Of a DNA stretch of 5,484 nt, positions 1 to 5,484 are shown in pieces. Position 1 is the stretch's first letter, and every line of letters begins with the position of its first letter. This DNA is from Candidatus Aminicenantota bacterium (GTDB taxonomy: Bacteria > Acidobacteriota > Aminicenantia > UBA2199). A program made the position numbers and the translations under genes. Location: positions 1-5,484 of the forward strand of contig JAHELQ010000380.1 of assembly GCA_024644125.1 (NCBI GenBank). Reading direction: 5' to 3'. The notes below the pieces were generated by a model. The model saw nothing but the letters and a program-made list of their open reading frames with translations. It did no database searches and was not told where the DNA came from.

Positions 1-1
1 A

Positions 2-1756
2 TTGCTCAGTACCGAGCCCCCCATCTCCCCGGTGGCCTGGTCAACCTTCTCCACCGGCGTGAATCCGGGCAAGCACAATATCTTCGACTTCCTGACCACA
101 GACAGGGCGACTTATATGCCAAAGATTTCCGGCTCGGATATCATCCCTCCCAAGCGGGTACTGAAAATCGGGAAATTCACATTCCCCATTTCGAAGCCAA
201 AAATCGAGTTGAAACGCAAGAGTAAAAGCTTCTGGACGATTGTCGGCAGCAAAGGGATTTTCGCATCGGTGCTGCGGGTGCCCTATACGTTTCCACCGGA
301 AAAGTTTTATGGCACTATGCTTTCCGGTCTCGGAACCCCCGACTTGAGGGGAACCCAGGGAAGTTTCTCTTTTTATAGCAGCGTCAACTCAGGCGGGCAG
401 TCCGACATCTGGGAAGGGGAATTCGAGAAACTGGAATCGGCTGGCGAAAACAAATTCAAAGGCATTGTTCACGGACCGGGTAATCCCTTTGTCAAGGGAA
501 ACCCTCCATTGGAACTTCCGTTTTCCCTTGTTGTGGACCCGGAAAAAAAATCAGCGGTTTTCGAAGTGAACGGCGAAAAAATTTCCATCACGTTGGACCG
601 GTTGTCCCCCTGGGTAAAATTGGAATTCAAGGCTGGATTGATCAAGATTTCGGGCGTTACCCAATTGGTATTGTCAGGTGTCGATCCGGTACGACTGTAT
701 GTGTCCCCCATCAATATCGACCCCGCCAGCCCCTCCATGCCGGTATCGCATCCGAAGATCTTCTCGGTTTACCTATCGAAACTGCTGGGCACCTTCGCGA
801 CATTGGGCATGGTGGAGGATACCACGGCGGTCAACGAGAAGGTTCTCTCCGAAGAGCACTTCCTCCAGCAGGTATATAGCGCCCAGGAGGAACGGGAGCG
901 GGTCTTTTTCGACACGTTCAAAAAATACAAGAGGGGATTGGTGGTTCAGGTGTTCGAAGCCACCGATAGAATCCAGCATATGTTCTGGCGTTATATGAAG
1001 GATTCCGGCTCTCCCGCCGATACCCCTTCGGATGACAGCCGCGTCACCGGGGCCATTCTTGACGTGTACAAAGAGATGGACCGGTTCCTTGGGGAATTGA
1101 TGCCCAAATTGAATGGCAACGACTGTTTGATGATTGTGTCGGATCATGGATTCAACGCGTTTAACCGCGGATTCCATTTGAACTCCTGGCTCCACAAGGA
1201 AGGGTACCTCGTGTTGAAGGATGGCAAAACCACCAGCGACAAATGGTACGCGGATGTGGATTGGAGCAAATCCCGGGCCTATGGACAGGGATTGAACGGA
1301 ATTTTCTTGAACATCCAGGGACGGGAGAGGCACGGCGTGGTCAAGAATGGCAAAGAAGCCGAAGGGTTGAAGAACGAGATCAGAGATAAATTGATGAAAG
1401 TGATCGATCCCAAGACCGGTATACCTGCGGCAAAAATGGCCTGGAAGCGGGAAGATTTGTACAAAGGCCCTTATACCCAGAATGCGCCTGATATTCTGGT
1501 GGGTTATTCCGTCGGTTGCCGCGTGTCCTGGGAATCGTCGGTCAATTATGTCGGCGAGGAGTTGTTCTCCGATAACCTCCGGTTCTGGAGCGGGGATCAC
1601 GCCTTTACCCGCGATGAAGTCCCGGGGATTTTCTTCTGCAACAAAAAGATCGATGTGAAGGATCCTTCGTTAATGGATATATCGCCGACAGTTCTGTCAG
1701 TATTCGGGATCGCCCCCCCGTCATTCATCGACGGGCGGGACCTGGGTGTGCAATGA
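2..1756 (+). CDS. Alkaline-phosphatase-superfamily phosphodiesterase/phosphohydrolase (COG3379-like), 5' end cut by window edge
   Basis: The reading frame is open to the left edge, so the apparent TTG start at base 2 is not a real start. Aligned on the nucleophile with the paralogue downstream, about 67 residues are missing, including the first metal-binding Asp and any signal peptide. Counting from base 2, visible active-site positions are the nucleophile Ser9 in ISPVAW, D322 and H326 (ATDRIQH), D381 and H382 (SDHGF) and H533 (SGDH). These match the two-metal layout of nucleotide pyrophosphatase/phosphodiesterases, where the nucleophile is usually Thr; here it is Ser, as in alkaline phosphatase. 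A beta-rich insert (about residues 100-240) carries the family-like SPWV (202-205) and RLYVSP (231-236) motifs. Estimated full length is about 650 residues, like its neighbour. The likely role is hydrolysis or transfer of a phosphate mono- or diester; the substrate is unknown. It is followed after 26 bases by the paralogue, so the two are probably co-transcribed. Family confidence is high; exact chemistry is not determinable. Confidence 0.9.
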   Translation: MLSTEPPISPVAWSTFSTGVNPGKHNIFDFLTTDRATYMPKISGSDIIPPKRVLKIGKFTFPISKPKIELKRKSKSFWTIVGSKGIFASVLRVPYTFPPEKFYGTMLSGLGTPDLRGTQGSFSFYSSVNSGGQSDIWEGEFEKLESAGENKFKGIVHGPGNPFVKGNPPLELPFSLVVDPEKKSAVFEVNGEKISITLDRLSPWVKLEFKAGLIKISGVTQLVLSGVDPVRLYVSPINIDPASPSMPVSHPKIFSVYLSKLLGTFATLGMVEDTTAVNEKVLSEEHFLQQVYSAQEERERVFFDTFKKYKRGLVVQVFEATDRIQHMFWRYMKDSGSPADTPSDDSRVTGAILDVYKEMDRFLGELMPKLNGNDCLMIVSDHGFNAFNRGFHLNSWLHKEGYLVLKDGKTTSDKWYADVDWSKSRAYGQGLNGIFLNIQGRERHGVVKNGKEAEGLKNEIRDKLMKVIDPKTGIPAAKMAWKREDLYKGPYTQNAPDILVGYSVGCRVSWESSVNYVGEELFSDNLRFWSGDHAFTRDEVPGIFFCNKKIDVKDPSLMDISPTVLSVFGIAPPSFIDGRDLGVQ

Positions 1757-1782
1757 GGAATGAAAGGATGAGGAAAAGATAA
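1753..1782 (+). other. Nine-codon mini-ORF bridging the two phosphodiesterase genes
   Basis: An ATG at 1753 overlaps the TGA stop of the upstream gene (ATGA) and reads nine codons, MRNERMRKR, to a TAA at 1780-1782. That TAA directly abuts the ATG of the downstream gene. A second in-frame ATG lies at 1768. The ATGAGGA heptamer occurs twice (1753-1759 and 1768-1774), and the second copy supplies the Shine-Dalgarno for the downstream gene. The arrangement could allow ribosomes finishing the first gene to re-initiate and be handed to the second (translational coupling). It may equally be a chance result of a purine-rich spacer. No peptide function is claimed. Confidence 0.3.
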
Positions 1783-3753
1783 ATGGAACGGCGAGATTTT
1801 ATAAAAAGTACCGGAGTATTGCTGGCGGCGTCGCCCTTTATGAATTTTGCCGGTAGTAACAACGGGAAAAAGATGATCATATTGGGAATAGACGGTATGG
1901 ATCCCGGCATCACCTATCAGTTGATGCAGCAAGGGAAATTGCCCAATATGCAAAAACTGGCCCAGAACGGCACTTTTACCATGATGCGCACAACGATTCC
2001 ACCGCAGAGCCCGGTAGCCTGGGGGAGTTTTTCCACTGGCGCCGATCCCGGCGTGTATGGAGTATTCGATTTTGTGCACCGCAATCCTGCGAATTATATG
2101 GCATTCTCCTCGCAAGCGGAAACGACGGCTCCCGGGTGGATCGTGCCTGTGGGTAAATACAATTTCCCGCTGAAACCCAGCGAGGTGCATCTCCTGCGGG
2201 AAGGCAAACCTTTTTGGGATTATCTGGAAGAACGCGATGTCGAGGCCACGCTCTTCAAGTTGCCTGGAAATTATCCGCCCTCGAAGAGCAAGCAGAGAAC
2301 CATCGCCGGGCTTGGTACGCCGGGCGTGGATGGCAACTACGGAACCTATATCCTGTACACCAACGACGAAAACGAGGTGGAGCGGGAGGTTTATCCCAAC
2401 AAGATTTATTACGCCTATATCAATGACGAACACGTCATGGAAGAGGGCGTTATCGAAGGACCGCGCAACGATCTTCTAGAAGAGGGTGAAATAATCGAAG
2501 TCCCCTTCAAAGTTTATGTGGACTATAAAAATAAAACCGCCCGCATCGATGTTCAGGGCAAAGAGATTTTGATCTCTGAGAAAGAGTATTCCGATTGGGT
2601 GGAAATTGATTTTTCCCTCATCAAGCATATCAGTACTGTAACCGGTATGGTCCGTTTCTACCTGCTAAATTTGAGCGAAGAAAAGTTCCGGCTATATGTG
2701 TCGCCGGTTCATATTAGTCCGGCTCATCCGGCGGCAACGATCAGCACTCCGCCCAGTTACAGCGAAGAATTGGCGGAGAAATGCGGCTTGTTCCACACCA
2801 TCAGTTTGCCCTCCGACACAAAAGCGTTGCAGCAAGGAGTCTTCGATATGGAGAACTTCCTGGTGCAGCATATGTCGGTTCACCGGGAAAGCGAAAAAAT
2901 CTTCGCGTATGAATTGAACCGGTTTTTGGAGCGCAAGAGCGGTCTGCTATTTTTCTACTTCTCCACCCTCGACCTCGGGCAGCACATGCTCTGGTCTCTC
3001 ACCGACAAGGAACATCCGTTTTACAAAGAGGAGGAAGCCGCCCGCTTCGATCATTGGCGCGACGACCTCTATATGCGCCACGACCGGATCCTGGGGGATG
3101 TCTTGAAAAAAGTTCCGAAGGATGTGGAGATCGTGGTAATGTCCGATCACGGCTTCGGCCCCTATCGCCGCAGCGTCAATCTGAACAATTGGCTCTACGA
3201 TGAAGGTTATCTGACGGTGAAAGGTGGGGAGATTTTCGACGGCATGGGACTATTGGAGTATGCCGATTGGGGTAATACCAGAGCGTATTTCCTTGGACTC
3301 AACAGTATGTATCTCAACATGGCGGGCCGCGAAGGCAACGGGATCGTCAAAACCGACGAAAGGCGCAAACTTCTGGAGGAAATCAAGGGGAAGCTGGAGA
3401 TGCTGACGGATCCGGAGACCGGCGAAAAGGTCGTTTCCACCGCCTATATCTCCGAAGACAATTTTTCCAGAGATTACCTCGACCGCGCCCCGGACATTAT
3501 CGTGGGCTTCAAGAAAGGGTACCGCGCATCCAATGTCTCCGCGTTGGGGAATTTTTCCTCGGCCATGATTTCAAACAATATGGATTGGTGGGCGGGCGAT
3601 CATCTAATCGATCCCAAATGGGTGCCCGCCACATTTATTTCGAATTTCAAGATAAACAAGAAAGTGCCGGATATAAAAGATATGGCGCCGACAATTTTAA
3701 AATATTTCGGCATCCAGGATGCCCCCACAATAACTGGAAAATCATTAATATAG
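1783..3753 (+). CDS. Tat-exported alkaline-phosphatase-superfamily phosphodiesterase/phosphohydrolase (COG3379-like)
   Basis: Complete 656-residue protein. The ATG at 1783 has GAGGA at 1770-1774 and directly follows an in-frame TAA, so no longer start is possible. The N-terminus has a twin-arginine motif, RRDFIK (residues 3-8), then a short hydrophobic stretch to about residue 24. This predicts folded export to the periplasm, possibly as a membrane-anchored form since no clean AxA cleavage site is seen. Catalytic positions are all present: D37 (GIDGMDP), nucleophile S76 (QSPVAW), D397 and H401 (LDLGQH), D455 and H456 (SDHGF), and H607 (GDH). They correspond to the two metal sites and nucleophile of nucleotide pyrophosphatase/phosphodiesterases, with Ser replacing the usual Thr. 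A beta-rich insert between roughly 100 and 320 carries SDWV (270-273) and RLYVSP (303-308), shared with the upstream gene. The two are clearly tandem paralogues, though diverged well beyond recent duplication. Metal loading in the cytoplasm would explain use of Tat. The substrate is unknown; an envelope phosphodiester is an inference. Confidence 0.93.
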   Translation: MERRDFIKSTGVLLAASPFMNFAGSNNGKKMIILGIDGMDPGITYQLMQQGKLPNMQKLAQNGTFTMMRTTIPPQSPVAWGSFSTGADPGVYGVFDFVHRNPANYMAFSSQAETTAPGWIVPVGKYNFPLKPSEVHLLREGKPFWDYLEERDVEATLFKLPGNYPPSKSKQRTIAGLGTPGVDGNYGTYILYTNDENEVEREVYPNKIYYAYINDEHVMEEGVIEGPRNDLLEEGEIIEVPFKVYVDYKNKTARIDVQGKEILISEKEYSDWVEIDFSLIKHISTVTGMVRFYLLNLSEEKFRLYVSPVHISPAHPAATISTPPSYSEELAEKCGLFHTISLPSDTKALQQGVFDMENFLVQHMSVHRESEKIFAYELNRFLERKSGLLFFYFSTLDLGQHMLWSLTDKEHPFYKEEEAARFDHWRDDLYMRHDRILGDVLKKVPKDVEIVVMSDHGFGPYRRSVNLNNWLYDEGYLTVKGGEIFDGMGLLEYADWGNTRAYFLGLNSMYLNMAGREGNGIVKTDERRKLLEEIKGKLEMLTDPETGEKVVSTAYISEDNFSRDYLDRAPDIIVGFKKGYRASNVSALGNFSSAMISNNMDWWAGDHLIDPKWVPATFISNFKINKKVPDIKDMAPTILKYFGIQDAPTITGKSLI

Positions 3754-3756
3754 GAG
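3752..3756 (+). promoter_or_regulatory. Ribosome binding site overlapping the upstream stop codon
   Basis: AGGAG begins inside the TAG stop (3751-3753) of the Tat-exported phosphodiesterase and sits 5 bases before the ATG at 3762. It fixes the start of the 62-residue gene, although the same frame is open back to 3585. Because ribosomes terminating on the upstream gene cover this site, the two genes are probably translationally coupled. Confidence 0.75.
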
Positions 3757-3761
3757 TAAAC

Positions 3762-3950
3762 ATGGCAAAAAAGGTAAAACTCAGTAATGAAAGCGCACAG
3801 AAAGCCGAGGAGATTCTCGCTTTTCATGGATATTCTTCATTGGACGAATTGGTGGATAACCTGATCGGTAAAGAGTACGATCTCATTAAATCCGATGACG
3901 ACAAAGAGGAACTCGCCGATAAATTGAGCGGCCTGGGATATATCTCATAG
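3762..3950 (+). CDS. Small acidic protein, ribbon-helix-helix-like with C-terminal LGYI tail (62 aa)
   Basis: Starts at the ATG at 3762, 5 bases after AGGAG and 8 bases after the preceding stop, and gives 62 residues. Residues 3-8 (KKVKLS) look like a short beta strand. They are followed by a helix (about 9-22), a GYSSLDELV turn-helix (23-31) and a second helix to about 43. This is the pattern seen in CopG/ribbon-helix-helix-type small proteins. An acidic linker (DDD at 45-47) leads to a third amphipathic helix ending LSGLGYIS (55-62). Tails of the LxxLGYI type are, from memory, common at the C-termini of sulfatases and other alkaline-phosphatase-superfamily enzymes, yet neither phosphodiesterase here ends with one. 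By count the protein has 14 acidic and 8 basic residues and no Arg, which argues against a simple DNA-binding repressor. It may be an accessory or adaptor protein for the neighbouring enzymes, or an autoregulator of the operon. That the gene is real is well supported; its function is not known. Confidence 0.75.
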   Translation: MAKKVKLSNESAQKAEEILAFHGYSSLDELVDNLIGKEYDLIKSDDDKEELADKLSGLGYIS

Positions 3951-3968
3951 TATAAATCCTGATTGAAT

Positions 3969-3983
3969 TCCGGTTGTGCCGGA
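3969..3983 (+). other. Small GC-rich hairpin just before a Shine-Dalgarno
   Basis: TCCGG (3969-3973) and CCGGA (3979-3983) are perfect inverted repeats around a five-base loop TTGTG. The stem ends five bases before the AGGAGG at 3989-3994. There is no T-run, so it is not a canonical intrinsic terminator. It could tune translation of the membrane-protein gene, protect a processed 5' end, or be fortuitous, since a five-pair stem is short. Confidence 0.35.
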
Positions 3984-3988
3984 CCCTT

Positions 3989-3994
3989 AGGAGG
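3989..3994 (+). promoter_or_regulatory. Strong Shine-Dalgarno that sets the start of the membrane protein
   Basis: A perfect AGGAGG lies 10 bases before the ATG at 4005. It selects that ATG over an in-frame TTG at 3963. The TTG would add 14 poorly plausible residues and would place the ribosome site inside the coding region. It is the strongest ribosome site in the window. Confidence 0.8.
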
Positions 3995-4004
3995 GCGTTA
4001 TTTT

Positions 4005-4826
4005 ATGCTTCATACAATAAATTATTCTATAACCCGGCTTTTTGACGTGATACTATATCCCTTTGCCTTTATCAACGATTTCTGGGGTATACTGTTTTTA
4101 AGCGCGGTATCGTCGTTGGTGGTGCTGGTGGTGTACAAGTACCTGTCTTCCCCCGGCAAGATAAAAGACGCGAAAGATAAGATAAAGGCCAATATCCTGG
4201 CCATCCGGTTGTACAGGGATTTCTGGAAGGTTATCCTGATCTCGTTTGGGAAAAGTGTGTTATACACGCTGAAATACTTTTCACTCAATTTGTTGCCGCT
4301 GGTGTTGGTGTTGCCGATTCTGGTGCCGATTTTTTCCCAGATGGATGTGCGTTACCGAATGAGGCCGTTCCAGACGGGCGAGGCGGCAGTTGTGAAGGCC
4401 TATTTTAATGATGCCGTGGATAATCTCGACATTCAATTGCAGGCGAGTGATTCTGTAAAACCATTGATGAATCCGGTGTTTGTGACGGCTAAAAAAGAGG
4501 TCAACTGGAGAGTGGCGGTACAGGCCGACAACGCATTCGACTTACAAATAAAAGTCGGAGACAAAATCCATACCAAAAAGTTGGCGGCCGGCAATTACAA
4601 AGGAGCGATCTCAAACAAAAAATACAGTTATTCTTCTATAAACCATTTTTTTTATCCGGCCGAGCCGTTGTTCGATTCCGCCGGTAACCTGAAGGCGGTT
4701 TATGTCGCCCATCCCGGCAAGACGGTGAATTTCCTCGGGACACGGATTCATTGGTTGTTGCATTATCTTGTATTGATGCTGGTGATTGTCCTGGGATTGC
4801 GCAAGAAATTCGGCGTCGAGTTTTAA
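4005..4826 (+). CDS. Three-helix membrane protein with extracytoplasmic domain, possibly Oxa1/DUF106-like (273 aa)
   Basis: Uses the ATG at 4005 after AGGAGG; 273 residues. Predicted helices are residues 28-46, 92-112 and 250-265. Between the first two is a strongly basic, helical loop (about 48-90; K52, K54, K57, K59, K61, R68, R71, K75), which by the positive-inside rule is cytoplasmic. That gives an outside N-terminus, a 113-249 extracytoplasmic segment that looks beta-rich, and a C-terminus inside (R266, K267, K268). A helix, basic cytoplasmic helical loop and second helix with outside N-terminus resemble the core of Oxa1/YidC/DUF106/EMC3 insertases. The large beta-like segment before the last helix, opening with RPFQTGEAAVV (120-130), is not part of that core. 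I recall similar uncharacterised bacterial proteins but cannot name the family, so the insertase link is inference from topology. As last gene of the putative operon it could anchor or assist the exported phosphodiesterases, or act in the envelope independently. Confidence 0.8.
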   Translation: MLHTINYSITRLFDVILYPFAFINDFWGILFLSAVSSLVVLVVYKYLSSPGKIKDAKDKIKANILAIRLYRDFWKVILISFGKSVLYTLKYFSLNLLPLVLVLPILVPIFSQMDVRYRMRPFQTGEAAVVKAYFNDAVDNLDIQLQASDSVKPLMNPVFVTAKKEVNWRVAVQADNAFDLQIKVGDKIHTKKLAAGNYKGAISNKKYSYSSINHFFYPAEPLFDSAGNLKAVYVAHPGKTVNFLGTRIHWLLHYLVLMLVIVLGLRKKFGVEF

Positions 4827-4861
4827 AGATCGTTTAGAAAATCACTTGCAAATCTAGTATA

Positions 4862-5484
4862 TTATATTACCAACGCGTAGCCGACTTTCATGAACACGGT
4901 TCTGCAAGTTTGGGTCAGCGCCAATTCGCTGGCCCCAAGGTAATCGTCGCTGTATCCCAGGAATAAAACCGTGCGGGGATTTAATTTATAAGAAAACAGA
5001 AACTGGGTAAACAGGTTCTTGTCTTCCGCTTGAACCGGGATTCGATATAGACTCGCGTTCCGCTCGACATTCATGAATTGCACGATCCCTCTGATAAAAG
5101 CCCGGCGGCTCAAATGAATGATTACTTTCAATTGGCTCAGTTGGGCCAGGAATAATCGTCCGCCGTCCACATGCAACGCGTTGAAGGAGTGGCTGGCGGA
5201 TAGCGAGAGATGGGAGCCCACATTGTAAGTGACGGTGGGAGTTGCCAAATAGACGGTTCCTTCGCGGGTATGGGTGTAGTCGATTGAATCTCCCACCATG
5301 AGATCCAGATTCAGAAAAAACGATCCCGATGGTCTCACTTGCAGGGATAGTAATTGCGAGAATTGATCGAATTCCACTCCGTTGTAAGTATACCGTCTCA
5401 ATCCGCTGCTGGAGATAATCTGTGATTGCAGCGGCCCACTGAGGATGAGGTAGAGCTCCATCTTCCGCTCGATTACATTTCCCT
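4862..5484 (-). CDS. Outer-membrane beta-barrel protein C-terminus, DUF5916-like, 5' end beyond window
   Basis: On the minus strand the frame runs from the right edge without a stop to TAA at 4864-4862. The first in-frame ATG (5461-5459) is preceded by open codons reading GNVIERK, so it is internal and the gene continues outside the window. The visible ~207 residues alternate polar and hydrophobic positions in strand-sized blocks separated by short turns, as in a beta-barrel. Segments such as FSYKLNPRTVLFLGYSDDYLG and TQTCRTVFMKVGYA near the end resemble what I remember of the C-terminal barrel of DUF5916 proteins. Those are large exported proteins whose N-terminus often carries a family-9 carbohydrate-binding-like domain. 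It ends GYALVI, without the terminal Phe/Trp typical of many barrel assembly signals. It is convergent to the phosphodiesterase genes, so it is not part of that operon and need not share its function. The barrel call is firm; the family is moderately sure. Confidence 0.72.
   Translation of the reverse strand, partial: GNVIERKMELYLILSGPLQSQIISSSGLRRYTYNGVEFDQFSQLLSLQVRPSGSFFLNLDLMVGDSIDYTHTREGTVYLATPTVTYNVGSHLSLSASHSFNALHVDGGRLFLAQLSQLKVIIHLSRRAFIRGIVQFMNVERNASLYRIPVQAEDKNLFTQFLFSYKLNPRTVLFLGYSDDYLGASELALTQTCRTVFMKVGYALVI

Noticed and set aside
773..1600. 275-codon open frame on the minus strand
   Set aside because: Lies wholly opposite the first phosphodiesterase, whose plus-strand frame carries the catalytic motifs. 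The antisense translation has no recognisable domain.
1597..2433. 278-codon open frame on the minus strand
   Set aside because: Antisense to the junction and N-terminal half of the second phosphodiesterase, spanning both genes' motifs. Composition is that of a shadow frame and no family is recognised.
3585..3761. 59-codon upstream extension of the small gene
   Set aside because: Overlaps the conserved C-terminus of the second phosphodiesterase in another frame. AGGAG at 3752-3756 points to the ATG at 3762.
3963..4004. TTG start giving a longer membrane protein
   Set aside because: No ribosome site precedes it, and AGGAGG would fall inside the coding region. The ATG at 4005 is clearly better.
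3951..4004. Internal promoter before the membrane-protein gene
   Set aside because: A TTGAAT at 3963-3968 has no acceptable -10 element at the right spacing.
4110..4135. GGTGGTGCTGGTGG-like and, near 4300-4330, TTGGTGTTGCC-like short repeats
   Set aside because: They arise from Val/Leu-rich membrane helix codons, not from a repeat element.
4827..4861. Possible bidirectional terminator between the convergent genes
   Set aside because: Only a four-pair AGAT/ATCT match with a long loop and an AT-only imperfect palindrome (around 4855-4866) are present; no GC stem with a T-run on either strand.

Overview
The window comes from a Gram-negative bacterium. The evidence is an outer-membrane beta-barrel C-terminus on the minus strand, a twin-arginine export signal on one enzyme, and purine-rich Shine-Dalgarno sites with tight gene packing. 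Coding style and gene content fit the FCB/Acidobacteria-like assemblage, but nothing here identifies a phylum. No rRNA, tRNA, mobile element, CRISPR array or phage gene was seen.

Layout: bases 1-4826 hold four plus-strand genes with short gaps (26, 8 and 54 bases), consistent with one operon whose promoter lies left of the window. (1) The C-terminal ~584 residues of an alkaline-phosphatase-superfamily phosphodiesterase/phosphohydrolase, cut by the left edge. (2) A complete 656-residue paralogue with a Tat-type N-terminus and all seven expected metal/nucleophile positions. (3) A 62-residue acidic protein that resembles a ribbon-helix-helix segment and ends in an LxxLGYI-type tail. (4) A 273-residue three-helix membrane protein with a basic cytoplasmic loop and a ~130-residue extracytoplasmic domain, reminiscent in topology of the Oxa1/YidC/DUF106/EMC3 group. 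Convergent to these, from the right edge back to 4862, is the C-terminal end of a minus-strand beta-barrel protein that looks like the C-terminus of DUF5916 proteins. Only 35 bases separate the convergent genes, with no convincing terminator.

How the genes may work together (inference): two related metal-dependent phospho-ester enzymes, at least one exported folded through Tat, are co-expressed with a small accessory protein and an integral membrane protein. This suggests a cell-envelope module acting on a phosphodiester-containing lipid or glycan. The substrate cannot be read from the sequence. The small tailed protein and the Oxa1-like membrane protein are the least explained parts and the best candidates for something undescribed.
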